A stretch of DNA of 64,000 bases from contig CAZSMK010000081.1 in NCBI GenBank assembly GCA_964608095.1, positions 1 through 64,000 of the forward strand, given 5' to 3'. This DNA is from CAZSMK01 sp964608095 (lineage in GTDB: Bacteria > Sumerlaeota > Sumerlaeia > MWCT01 > JAGHBZ01). The notes beneath the pieces are model-generated. The model made no database searches. It saw only the letters and a list, made by a program, of their open reading frames with translations, and had not been told where the DNA came from. Position numbers and translations under genes: made by a program. Positions 44,234 to 52,373 of the stretch are shown here, one piece after another. Each line of letters begins with the position of its first letter. Within the stretch, counting starts at the first letter, position 1.

Positions 44234-45721
44234 TTATTTTCCGTAAAGCATCCCCTCGTCGGCAAAACTATAAAACGAATCAACCCCTATGATAATGTGG
44301 TCAAGAACCTTTATTCCAACTACGTCTCCGGTTTCTGAAAGACGGTGTGTGATGATAATATCATCCTGGCTGGGTTTGGGATCGCCGCTTGGATGGTTGT
44401 GAATGAACAGGACACTCGCCGCAGATTCACGGATTGCTTCTTTGAATACCTCGCGCGGATGAACGATACTTGCATTTAAACTCCCCTGGGATATAAGAAC
44501 CTTTTTAAACACACGATTTTTTACGTCAAGCAACAGTTCGATAAAGCGTTCTTTTTTGATGTTAAGAAATTCAGATGCATAGGCGTGATATACATCCGAA
44601 CTGCACGAGATAGGTTTACCGGTAGGTATCAGTGCTTCTTTGCTTTTAACCCTTTTACCGAGCTCGAGAGCCGCCTTTATCTGGATTGCTTTGACCTTTC
44701 CGATTCCCTTGACCCTGCCAATCTCTGTAATAGACGCATCTTCAATCCTGGAGAGGGTTCCGAATTCACTCAGGAGCTCTCGTGCAACATCCAGAACAGT
44801 CCTCTTCGATGTGCCGGTTCTCAAAATAATGGCGAGTAATTCCGATTCGGATAGGCTTGCCGCGCCGTTACGCCACAACTTTTCACGAGGCGCATCATCC
44901 GGATTCCACTCTCGCATGGTAATTGTCGAGCCTGAATCCTTCTCTTTGCGCGCCCCCACGAACCCGTAATAGGTACAATAATTTCTGAGAGGACATGAGT
45001 CGCAGAGTGGTGTGGATGAACATAACGGAACAAATTCTTTAGGCGCCTTTACCGCTCCGCTGAAATAACCGAAGATGAGATTCAAGTGCCCCGGTGGATA
45101 CTTCACCGTCCGCTGGATATCCTCGCATATTTCTGTAAATCGGTAATAGTCTTTCAACCTCATTCCCACCCGCTCGACCAAACCTAATCTATGGAGAAAA
45201 ACCTGACGCTCCCTGTCCGGAATTACAATGGGATAGCCCAGGACGGAAAGAAAGGTAAAAGACTTAAGAACCGCGAGATACGGGAATGAGCGCCGTATAA
45301 AGCTCAACGCCTCTTTTCCTGAAGGAATCTCGAGAACACATGTTAGAAAATCTTTCCCGTACTCCTGTTCACTTGTATCAATAACCGCCAGACTATCAAT
45401 GAACTGGTGGAAATAATCTTGTGATTGGAGGCTCGCTCCGTGCTGTTGGAGAACGTTTAGTTTTACTGCTGAATCATACACGACGTTGTCTTGAGTTTTC
45501 TCTTTAATGGATTGGATGTCTAAAAGAATCTGGCGGCATTTTCGGCGTCCTTGCGGCGTCTCTATATTGATATCCAGAGTCAAGCCGATAAGAACCTCCT
45601 TGATAAGAGAGGGAGTTGGTTTACGCATCCAATCCTCAACGGATGAGAGAAGATTCACTCCTCCTTCTATCAGGTAATCACGGATTTTCTCGACTATGTC
45701 CTCTATGTTCCCTGCTAACAT
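44234..45721 (-). CDS. radC: RadC (JAB/MPN) protein fused to an endonuclease III-like Fe-S domain
   Basis: 495 residues, over twice the usual RadC length of about 225. C-terminal half is a complete RadC: HhH region (LSESELLAIILRTG...IGRVKGIGKVKAIQI) and the JAB metal motif HNHPSG from H441 with PSQDD after it. N-terminal half resembles the HhH-GPD/endonuclease III fold: LGYPIVIPDRERQVFLHRLGLV matches the VDTHV...RLGL region with D169 at the place of the catalytic Asp, and C234, C240, C243, C249 (x5-x2-x5) match the [4Fe-4S] loop of endonuclease III (x6-x2-x5). The HhH hairpin LPGVG is degenerate (FPYLA). RadC function is itself unsettled. The fusion suggests a DNA-binding or repair role. Confidence 0.85.
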   Translation of the reverse strand: MLAGNIEDIVEKIRDYLIEGGVNLLSSVEDWMRKPTPSLIKEVLIGLTLDINIETPQGRRKCRQILLDIQSIKEKTQDNVVYDSAVKLNVLQQHGASLQSQDYFHQFIDSLAVIDTSEQEYGKDFLTCVLEIPSGKEALSFIRRSFPYLAVLKSFTFLSVLGYPIVIPDRERQVFLHRLGLVERVGMRLKDYYRFTEICEDIQRTVKYPPGHLNLIFGYFSGAVKAPKEFVPLCSSTPLCDSCPLRNYCTYYGFVGARKEKDSGSTITMREWNPDDAPREKLWRNGAASLSESELLAIILRTGTSKRTVLDVARELLSEFGTLSRIEDASITEIGRVKGIGKVKAIQIKAALELGKRVKSKEALIPTGKPISCSSDVYHAYASEFLNIKKERFIELLLDVKNRVFKKVLISQGSLNASIVHPREVFKEAIRESAASVLFIHNHPSGDPKPSQDDIIITHRLSETGDVVGIKVLDHIIIGVDSFYSFADEGMLYGK

Positions 45722-45747
45722 TGAAAGCGAGTGTAAAGGTAAAATGA

Positions 45748-46599
45748 TCAGTTCGTCAAATACTTCATTGGATCAACCGGCTCAGCATTATACCTGATCT
45801 CAAAATGAAGATACGTTCCAGTTGCTTTTCCGCTCCTGCCCACTGTCGCGATCTTTTGCCCCTGTCGAACGTATTGATTGTTCTTGACCAGATTTTGCTT
45901 ATTATGTCCATACAGAGTCGTGTAGCCGTTATCGTGATCTATTATGATCATATTGCCAAAGCCGGGGATTACGTTATCGCTGTATATGACCTTGCCTGAC
46001 CTCGAGGCAACAACCGCGGTTCCTTCCGGTGCAGAAATATCAATTCCATGTGATGGAGTTTTTTCACTTTTGCTAAATCGTCTTATGATTGTTCCTTCAA
46101 CAGGCATAATAAAGCGTCCACGGTTCGAAGCAGTTTTAGGAGGGCTCTTTTGTGAAAGTTTCGGTTTTATAGATGGTCTGGGAGTTTGTTCGATCTCCGC
46201 ATGTGAGTTCGAGGTAGATGCTCGAGGTGTAGATTTTGCAGGAGAAGCGATGCGGGGTGCATCACGCACAGGACTTTTTTGTGAAGGCATGACGACGGGT
46301 GTAGGAGCCGGTCGAGCGGCTCCTGCTTGCGCTCTTGCACCACCCCCGGGTATAAACACCAACCGCTCCTCTCGCAAAACCGCACCGGGGGGTATACTGT
46401 TCAGCCTTCGTAACACCTCTGGATCATATCCATAACGCCGTGCTATGCTCGTGAGCGTTTCCCCATGCTTCACCCTGTGATACCAACCCGATACCGCGGG
46501 TGGCGTGTCGACATTGTTAACACATGACGACGTCATGAGGATAGAAAACAACCCTACGGCAAAGATAAAGGGAAAGATCTGTCTGCGAAATAGACTCAC
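45748..46599 (-). CDS. NlpD-like LysM/LytM lipoprotein
   Basis: 283 residues, GTG start. Lipoprotein signal with lipobox TSSC, LysM domain (about 40-85: YHRVKHGETLTSIARRYG), a Ser/Pro/Lys-rich linker (about 90-155), then an M23/LytM domain. Order and sequence follow NlpD closely, including LHFEIRY near the end. Two zinc ligands (H and D in SHGIDI) and YGH are kept, but the first His of HLHFEI is Tyr (TYLHFEI), the place of a catalytic His in LytM. It is thus either a weak endopeptidase or, like NlpD, an amidase activator; an amidase is encoded nearby at 40621-42117. Confidence 0.85.
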   Translation of the reverse strand: MSLFRRQIFPFIFAVGLFSILMTSSCVNNVDTPPAVSGWYHRVKHGETLTSIARRYGYDPEVLRRLNSIPPGAVLREERLVFIPGGGARAQAGAARPAPTPVVMPSQKSPVRDAPRIASPAKSTPRASTSNSHAEIEQTPRPSIKPKLSQKSPPKTASNRGRFIMPVEGTIIRRFSKSEKTPSHGIDISAPEGTAVVASRSGKVIYSDNVIPGFGNMIIIDHDNGYTTLYGHNKQNLVKNNQYVRQGQKIATVGRSGKATGTYLHFEIRYNAEPVDPMKYLTN

Positions 46600-46768
46600 G
46601 ATTTCCGGGTGTCTCCGGTCAATAATAAAATCTCAGGTTTACTTTAAAAGTCTTCACAACTAAAAGTCAAATCAATTGAAAAGAATGACAGTGAGTGCAA
46701 TCTTTGAGGTTAGAACTGAACTTCACTTCTGTGCACCCTTAAAATCAATACGGAGGTTGGTGAAAAAG

Positions 46769-47464
46769 TTAAAGCAAAAGATCCAAAAGTTCACGGAGAT
46801 CTGTCAGGATGGCATCCGGTTGATGTGTTGCGTCTGGAGCACTTAGTAGCCGTGCGGGATTATACCAGAAGGTTGTCAAGCCGGCTTGTTTTCCCCCTGC
46901 GATATCCTCCTCAAGTGAATCCCCGATATAAACAACTTCATGAGGCTGCGCATTTATTGAATCCAGCGCCCTGGTAAAAAAAGTCAGATCAGGTTTAAGA
47001 CACCCGGTATCTTCCGGGGATATTAAAAAGTCAACATAATCTCTAAACGCGGTGTGTTCCAGTTTTCTCAACTGAGTATCTTTGAATCCATTTGTTAAAA
47101 TTCCGATTTTGAATTTATCGGCAAGAGAGGTGACGACTGACTCGGCATAAGGACATAAAAAGGGATGGGTGCCATACACGTTGAGATAATGATGGTTTAT
47201 TTTTATGGGATCGAGCGTGGCGGCGACCTCGCCCAGGGCTTCAAAGGTGAGAGCAAATCGATAGAATCGCATATCATCGAGAGTCAGAATCCCCTGAATA
47301 AAAAGGAGCCACGCCTTATCGTTGAAATAACGATAGATGTTGACCAGATCATCGACGGGTAGATTGTAATGTCTTCCAATTTCACCGAGGGCGAAATCCT
47401 GCGCTTTACGATGATTCCAGAGCGTATTATCCAGATCAAAGAGTGCTATTTTGAAGTTGTTCAT
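46769..47464 (-). CDS. HAD-superfamily hydrolase, YjjG-like nucleotidase
   Basis: 231 residues from ATG 47464. Motif I DLDNTLW at the N-terminus, motif II LTNG, the motif III lysine in CLKPD, and motif IV GDSLEEDIAGG, with an alpha-helical cap between. Sequence style matches YjjG-type pyrimidine nucleotidases and related HAD-IA phosphatases; substrate unproven. The frame is open 22 codons upstream, but the family start is NNFKIALFDLD. Divergent from the YlxM-like gene. Confidence 0.8.
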   Translation of the reverse strand: MNNFKIALFDLDNTLWNHRKAQDFALGEIGRHYNLPVDDLVNIYRYFNDKAWLLFIQGILTLDDMRFYRFALTFEALGEVAATLDPIKINHHYLNVYGTHPFLCPYAESVVTSLADKFKIGILTNGFKDTQLRKLEHTAFRDYVDFLISPEDTGCLKPDLTFFTRALDSINAQPHEVVYIGDSLEEDIAGGKQAGLTTFWYNPARLLSAPDATHQPDAILTDLRELLDLLL

Positions 47465-47534
47465 TTGTTTTCGCCACATGCAATTTGACTTGACTGTTGC
47501 CTTATCATGAAAATAAGGTGTATTTAACAATAGC

Positions 47535-47984
47535 GTGATGGTATTTGGCGCCGTGAAAGTTCAAAAACAAACCCAGGAAAAAAAACAGCAACATATAGTA
47601 ATGTTGCTCAATTTATATGGTAACTTGTTGACAGACAAACAGCAAGAATATACTCGCTTACATTATGAGCAGGGTGTAGCGTATAGCGCCATTGCATCAA
47701 AAGCCGGGGTCACACGTCAGTCAATATTTGACACTGTTCAAAAGGCAACCGATACGCTTATGGATATCGAAAGCAAGCTCGGCGTGATAGCGCAGAATTC
47801 AAAATCCGACGACGCCGAATCCAAAAGTGATTATAAAAAAGGTATGCCTCTACCGATAGACACCATGCTTAAAAAACTCGAAGTAATCCGGCGCAGGATA
47901 ATGCACGAACGCGTTATGTATAACACCGATTGGCTTCTAAGAGACATCGATATGCTGATTTCCGCATTAAAGAGAAGGAAATAA
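47535..47984 (+). CDS. YlxM/P13-like DNA-binding protein
   Basis: 149 residues as given. A sigma-70 region 4-type helix-turn-helix: LLNLYGNLLTDKQQEYTRLHYEQGVAYSAIASKAGVTRQSIFDTVQKA, the hallmark of the YlxM family, which is usually next to ffh and tied to the signal recognition particle. ffh is not adjacent here. A charged helical tail of about 60 residues is longer than usual. Start unclear: GTG 47535 or GTG 47553, neither with a good ribosome site. Confidence 0.75.
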   Translation: MMVFGAVKVQKQTQEKKQQHIVMLLNLYGNLLTDKQQEYTRLHYEQGVAYSAIASKAGVTRQSIFDTVQKATDTLMDIESKLGVIAQNSKSDDAESKSDYKKGMPLPIDTMLKKLEVIRRRIMHERVMYNTDWLLRDIDMLISALKRRK

Positions 47985-48044
47985 AGGATAAGAGGACCAT
48001 TCTATGGATAGACATTACCAGTTTAAGGGAGGAACACGGCTACG

Positions 48045-48524
48045 ATGATGCATCGAATCAAGACAGCGATATTCCTGATTGCCTTGACGGTTGTGGTATA
48101 TCAAATTTTTGGAGGTAACCGGACGATAGATGTCGCCCGGGATGTCAGCAAAGAGAATAATGGCTCGAGATTACTCCTCGCTCAAACGACCACCGACCAA
48201 ACAGAGACGAGAAGCGCTCCAACGCCTGTAAAAGGAAGACCCGCGACCATACAAAGAAGAGACAATTTTTTCTTCGACCATCAATATCAAGGCTGGCATT
48301 ATTTTTCTCAAGGACCGGGAGCGTTCAAAAAGAAGGTTATGGCGACACCGGTGCCGACACGAAAACCGCCACCTCTTTATCCTATGATTCCCCCCAGATC
48401 GGAAACCTCATATAGATCAATCGTTCCTGTCAGAACAAAGACTGAGACTGAATATGCTGCGGAATCTCCCGAGAGGAAAGATAGCGCCACAACAGAAACG
48501 TTAAAAAATAACACTCAAAAATAA
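48045..48524 (+). CDS. secreted proline-rich hypothetical protein
   Basis: 159 residues. A signal peptide or anchor (residues 4-22, IKTAIFLIALTVVVYQIFG), then a low-complexity Thr/Pro/Arg-rich region with FFFDHQYQGWHYFSQGPG in the middle and MATPVPTRKPPPLYPMIPP after it. No family recognised. GGAGG lies about 14 bases upstream of the ATG. It ends directly before the PhnD-like gene, so the two are likely co-expressed. Confidence 0.65.
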   Translation: MMHRIKTAIFLIALTVVVYQIFGGNRTIDVARDVSKENNGSRLLLAQTTTDQTETRSAPTPVKGRPATIQRRDNFFFDHQYQGWHYFSQGPGAFKKKVMATPVPTRKPPPLYPMIPPRSETSYRSIVPVRTKTETEYAAESPERKDSATTETLKNNTQK

Positions 48525-48525
48525 T

Positions 48526-49587
48526 ATGGCTCATTTTCATCGAAAATTGAGCTGTTCTTCTTCATGTTCGGTGATGAAATGTGCAAGAAACATATCCCCC
48601 CTACGTGTGCTAATAAGTGCGACACTCATAATCGTGGCGCTCCATAGTACAGTTGCAAGTCAGCCTCTGTCCACGTTACCTATCTCCCCTACCCCGGACG
48701 ACACGTTCCGAATCGGGTTTCTTAAAGCCGACGTCGAACCCTTGCTCAATGAATCTCTCTTTCAGCGATACGGCGCGTTTCTTGAACACAATCCCGAATT
48801 GATGCATGAACTGAAAAAGGCAGGTAAAGAAAAGATCGCCGTACTCCCTACAGACGGTTTTCGAGACATGGTTCAACGTATGAACCATAACGAGTTCGAC
48901 CTTGTCTATTGTTCACCAACTGTCTACGTCCAGCAACAAGGAGATTATGAGGTAATCCTCCAGACACGGAGACCGCGTGACATCTTTGATGCGTCGGGAC
49001 GAGGAAAAGTACTGCAACGGGGAGCCCTGATCGTCTCACAAGAGCAGTGGGAGAAACTCGAGAATCCCGCAGGACGGAATTCAATTTCACGCTTTTTGCA
49101 AAATGCCCGCATTGCAGTCGTGAGCACCTATAGTGCAACCGGCTATATATTCCCCATCCAAAAAATAAAAAAGGAATACGGGATATCCGTATTCGAATCT
49201 TTAATATTTTGCGACTCCTCTGAAGAAGTAGTAAAATATGTAATCACGGGGCTTGCAGATGCCGGATGCTGTGAACGCGGCGCCGTGGACGACGTTATCA
49301 AAGACGCCGGGATCGAATCGGATATTTCCTCATTTGTTCATATAGTATTTGAAACAGACCCAATCCCGACCAATCCACTCGTGATAAGAAAAAAATATCA
49401 TCCGCGCGACTCGGTGCTTGGCAGAGAAATTATGAAAAGCACACGGCAATTTTTCAATCAACTCCCGCCTTCCTTACCTCGGTTCGAGAGCAGCAGAGAT
49501 GAATACTTCAGCAACTTGAGAGAACAGCTCTCACTTTTCGATTTGATTAAGGAATACCCTTCGGGAAAATCGTCAATAGGTAGGTAA
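48526..49587 (+). CDS. PhnD-like periplasmic phosphate/phosphonate-binding protein
   Basis: 353 residues. Hydrophobic N-terminal segment (about 27-46) as signal peptide or anchor, then a PhnD/SsuA-type binding fold: FRIGFLKADVEPLL, FDLVYCSPTVYVQQ, SATGYIFPIQKIKKEYG, and ADAGCCERGAVDDV. No permease or ATPase follows, so it may act as a sensor or scavenger and not as part of an importer. Start uncertain: ATG 48526 lies 1 base after the previous stop, ATG 48574 is an alternative closer to the signal peptide. Confidence 0.72.
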   Translation: MAHFHRKLSCSSSCSVMKCARNISPLRVLISATLIIVALHSTVASQPLSTLPISPTPDDTFRIGFLKADVEPLLNESLFQRYGAFLEHNPELMHELKKAGKEKIAVLPTDGFRDMVQRMNHNEFDLVYCSPTVYVQQQGDYEVILQTRRPRDIFDASGRGKVLQRGALIVSQEQWEKLENPAGRNSISRFLQNARIAVVSTYSATGYIFPIQKIKKEYGISVFESLIFCDSSEEVVKYVITGLADAGCCERGAVDDVIKDAGIESDISSFVHIVFETDPIPTNPLVIRKKYHPRDSVLGREIMKSTRQFFNQLPPSLPRFESSRDEYFSNLREQLSLFDLIKEYPSGKSSIGR

Positions 49588-49691
49588 AGGTAAAAGGAAT
49601 GCCGTTGTGGTACGGTGTTATCAAAAGGTTCTTGAAAAGCCGGCAATAGGCGGGTACACTTCCGCTATCTTTTAACCCTGGAGCACATTCA

Positions 49692-51152
49692 ATGGAGATA
49701 TTCCAACTTACAGCACGAGAACTCAGTGAAAAACTCCAAAGGCGAGAAATATCATCGGTCGAAGTAACTCACTCTCTGCTTCAAAGAATAGATAAGGTCG
49801 ATACTAAAATACAGGGATATATAACCGTGTGCGATAAGGAAGCCCTCGCTATGGCGGAAGAAGCAGACCGCAGATTACGTAAAGGAGAGAACCTTACCTC
49901 TCTGACCGGAGTTCCGGTCTCCATCAAGGACAATATATGCACAAAAGGGATAAAAACGACCTGTGCGTCAAGAATTTTACAGAATTTCGCACCTCCCTAT
50001 GACGCCACGGTGATAGAAAAACTCAAAGAAGCGGGAGCCGTAATAATCGGCAAGACCAACCTCGATGAGTTCGCAATGGGTTCATCGACGGAGAACTCGG
50101 CGTTCCAGACCACGCATAATCCATGGGACCTCGAGCGTGTCCCCGGAGGTTCGAGCGGCGGCTCGGCTGCGGCAGGTGCCGCAGATGAGGCAATCCTCGC
50201 GCTTGGTTCCGATACCGGAGGTTCCATTCGGCAACCCGCCTCCTTCTGTGGCGTTGTCGGATTCAAACCAACGTACGGCAGGGTGTCAAGGTATGGACTG
50301 GTCGCCTTTGCGTCCTCTCTTGACCAGATAGGTCCTTTGACAAAAGATGTCCACGATGCTGCACTTATAATGAACGTAATAAGCGGGAAGGATAGGCGCG
50401 ACAGCACCTCAGCCGATAAAGAAGTACCTGATTTCCGCGAGGCTTTGTTCAGGGATATTAAAGGCATGAAGATAGGAATACCACAGGAATACTTCATCAA
50501 GGGCATCGATAAAGAAATCGACGAAATACTCAAAAAGGCAATACAAACCATGGGGGATATGGGCGCTGAAATTGTCGATATCTCGCTCCCACACGTTGAT
50601 TACGCAATAGCCACCTATTATCTTTGTGCAACGGCGGAAGCCAGTTCCAACCTTGCACGCTATGAAGGTGTTCATTACGGTTACAGGAAAGAGGGAACGA
50701 ATAATATTATAGACCTCTTCTCGGAAACACGCCGGGAAGGCTTTGGTGCAGAAGTAAAACGCCGTATTATGCTCGGTACGTATGCTTTGAGTGCAGGATA
50801 TTACGATGCTTACTATTTGAAAGCGCTCCGGGTTCGTACATTAATCAAGGAAGATTTTGAACACGCCTTTGAGAAGTGCGATGTTATAGTCACCCCTACC
50901 TCGCCCACACCTGCGTTTAAAATTGGAGAAAAGATCGACGACCCGCTTACCATGTATCTATCTGATATTTTTACTATCAGTGTGAATCTTGCCGGTGTGC
51001 CTGGCCTATCAATAAACGCCGGCTATAGCGAAGAGGGTTTGCCGGTGGGTATGCAGCTCATAGCCCCAATCTTTGAAGACATGCGATTACTCCACGTTGC
51101 GCATGCCTTTGAGCAAAGCAAGAAAGACACGGTGAGACGGCCGCACCTTTGA
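49692..51152 (+). CDS. gatA: aspartyl/glutamyl-tRNA(Asn/Gln) amidotransferase subunit A
   Basis: Releases ammonia from glutamine for transamidation of mischarged Glu-tRNA(Gln) or Asp-tRNA(Asn). 486 residues. Amidase signature with the Ser-Ser-Lys triad: K in VPVSIKDNIC, and the serines in GGSSGGSAAAGAADEAILALG and DTGGSIRQPA. Other features (TYGRVSRYGLVAFASSLDQIGP) are those of GatA and not of a generic amidase. gatC and gatB are not next to it. Confidence 0.93.
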   Translation: MEIFQLTARELSEKLQRREISSVEVTHSLLQRIDKVDTKIQGYITVCDKEALAMAEEADRRLRKGENLTSLTGVPVSIKDNICTKGIKTTCASRILQNFAPPYDATVIEKLKEAGAVIIGKTNLDEFAMGSSTENSAFQTTHNPWDLERVPGGSSGGSAAAGAADEAILALGSDTGGSIRQPASFCGVVGFKPTYGRVSRYGLVAFASSLDQIGPLTKDVHDAALIMNVISGKDRRDSTSADKEVPDFREALFRDIKGMKIGIPQEYFIKGIDKEIDEILKKAIQTMGDMGAEIVDISLPHVDYAIATYYLCATAEASSNLARYEGVHYGYRKEGTNNIIDLFSETRREGFGAEVKRRIMLGTYALSAGYYDAYYLKALRVRTLIKEDFEHAFEKCDVIVTPTSPTPAFKIGEKIDDPLTMYLSDIFTISVNLAGVPGLSINAGYSEEGLPVGMQLIAPIFEDMRLLHVAHAFEQSKKDTVRRPHL

Positions 51153-51187
51153 CCTTGTCTTTTCTTCAATCGGAAGTATGAACAAGG
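51153..51187. terminator. possible shared terminator hairpin between convergent gatA and receiver gene
   Basis: CCTTGT (51153-51158) pairs with ACAAGG (51182-51187), and inside it CTTC (51164-51167) with GAAG (51173-51176). It occupies almost the whole 45-base gap. No clear T run, so termination is uncertain. Confidence 0.3.
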
Positions 51188-51197
51188 CAAACGGGGC

Positions 51198-52349
51198 TTA
51201 CCCAAAAGGATTCCACTTGGCGGCGAAGAAGGCAATGTAGACGTTAAGAAGGGTAAAAAACAACACCGCCAACAACAAGAGTAATCCAAAGATCGATACA
51301 CGTTTTTTTATCTTTGCAGAGGTTTCCTGGACAACGGGATCAAGGCGTTCAGGAAGTTCCTCATCAAGTGATTTTGCCGCCAGTTCTTTAACCACTTTCG
51401 GCAGATTCGTAACAGCCATTGTGGAGAATTGACGTTCAATGATCTGCGGCAAACGTTCCCGTGAGACTTTAGGAATGACGCGTTGAGCGGCATTTTCAAC
51501 TATCTGCACTATCTTGGTTGAAATATCAGGGACCTGATCATTAATCGACTTCTGAACCTTTGTTTGAACCTCACGCGGCAACACATTGTCCAGTGTCTCC
51601 CTGACGCGTTCTCGAATCATAGTAGGAAGAAATGATTCAGCGGTTTGTTTAACTGTTTTTTCGGTTTGCTCAACAAGAATCGTGTCCATGGCTTCGTTGA
51701 CTTTCCTTTCCGCCAGTTTCTCGACCATGGCTTTTGCCACTTCATGAACCGTCATCCTGACCAGTTCCTGTTCCTTTTCTGCGGTGAGTGACACGATTTT
51801 TTCATCGATTTCTTTCCGTGCACGCTGATCAACCAGTGATACTATCTGCTGTATCACCTTTTCAACAAGGAGTTGGGTTTTTTCTTCAAGCGCTGCCTCG
51901 ATGTGTTTTTCAGCCACTTTTGACATAAAGCGATCGGCTGCCTCCCGAAGATGCTTTTGCGAAAGGTCATACATCTTGCGCTCTTCAATAAGCAGGTTAA
52001 CCTTTGAGATCAACTGTGGCTGTTCAAAAGGTTTAAGTAAGTAAGCGTTAGCGCCGAAGAGGCTTTGACTGGCACGGGTTTCTGCATCATCTTCGGGAAT
52101 CATTAATAGTATGGATATAGGATTTGTCTCGGCATCGGTTTTGACAATCTTGGTGACCGTATCAGCGTTGAGCCCATCGAGTGTGGAATCAAGTATGAGC
52201 AGGTCATAGCTTGTCAGATCGTTATGGTAAAGAGCGGCAAGACCGTTTGAGGCGCAGGTTACTTTAAATCCCTTCTCCTCAAGGGTATTCTTGATAATCT
52301 CCTGCAGAGCCACACTGTCGTCGACAACAAATATTTTTTCGCCAGCCAT
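51198..52349 (-). CDS. receiver domain with long helical stalk and C-terminal membrane anchor
   Basis: 383 residues. Receiver domain 1-120: acidic pocket D10-D11, phospho-acceptor D54 in LLILDSTLDG, conserved lysine in YLLKPFE. The usual Ser/Thr position is unclear (LLMIPED). Residues about 125-345 are almost entirely amphipathic helix, in loosely repeated units of 25-35 residues punctuated by LP pairs. A single membrane segment (IFGLLLLLAVLFFTLLNVYIAFFA) ends the protein, so the receiver faces the cytoplasm on a long stalk. No output domain is seen. Last gene of the MglA/roadblock operon; REC-plus-helix proteins (RomR, FrzS) act with MglA in Myxococcus, which suggests but does not prove a similar role. 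Confidence 0.8.
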   Translation of the reverse strand: MAGEKIFVVDDSVALQEIIKNTLEEKGFKVTCASNGLAALYHNDLTSYDLLILDSTLDGLNADTVTKIVKTDAETNPISILLMIPEDDAETRASQSLFGANAYLLKPFEQPQLISKVNLLIEERKMYDLSQKHLREAADRFMSKVAEKHIEAALEEKTQLLVEKVIQQIVSLVDQRARKEIDEKIVSLTAEKEQELVRMTVHEVAKAMVEKLAERKVNEAMDTILVEQTEKTVKQTAESFLPTMIRERVRETLDNVLPREVQTKVQKSINDQVPDISTKIVQIVENAAQRVIPKVSRERLPQIIERQFSTMAVTNLPKVVKELAAKSLDEELPERLDPVVQETSAKIKKRVSIFGLLLLLAVLFFTLLNVYIAFFAAKWNPFG

Positions 52350-52373
52350 AATCAGTAACCTCGAAAAAAAATA

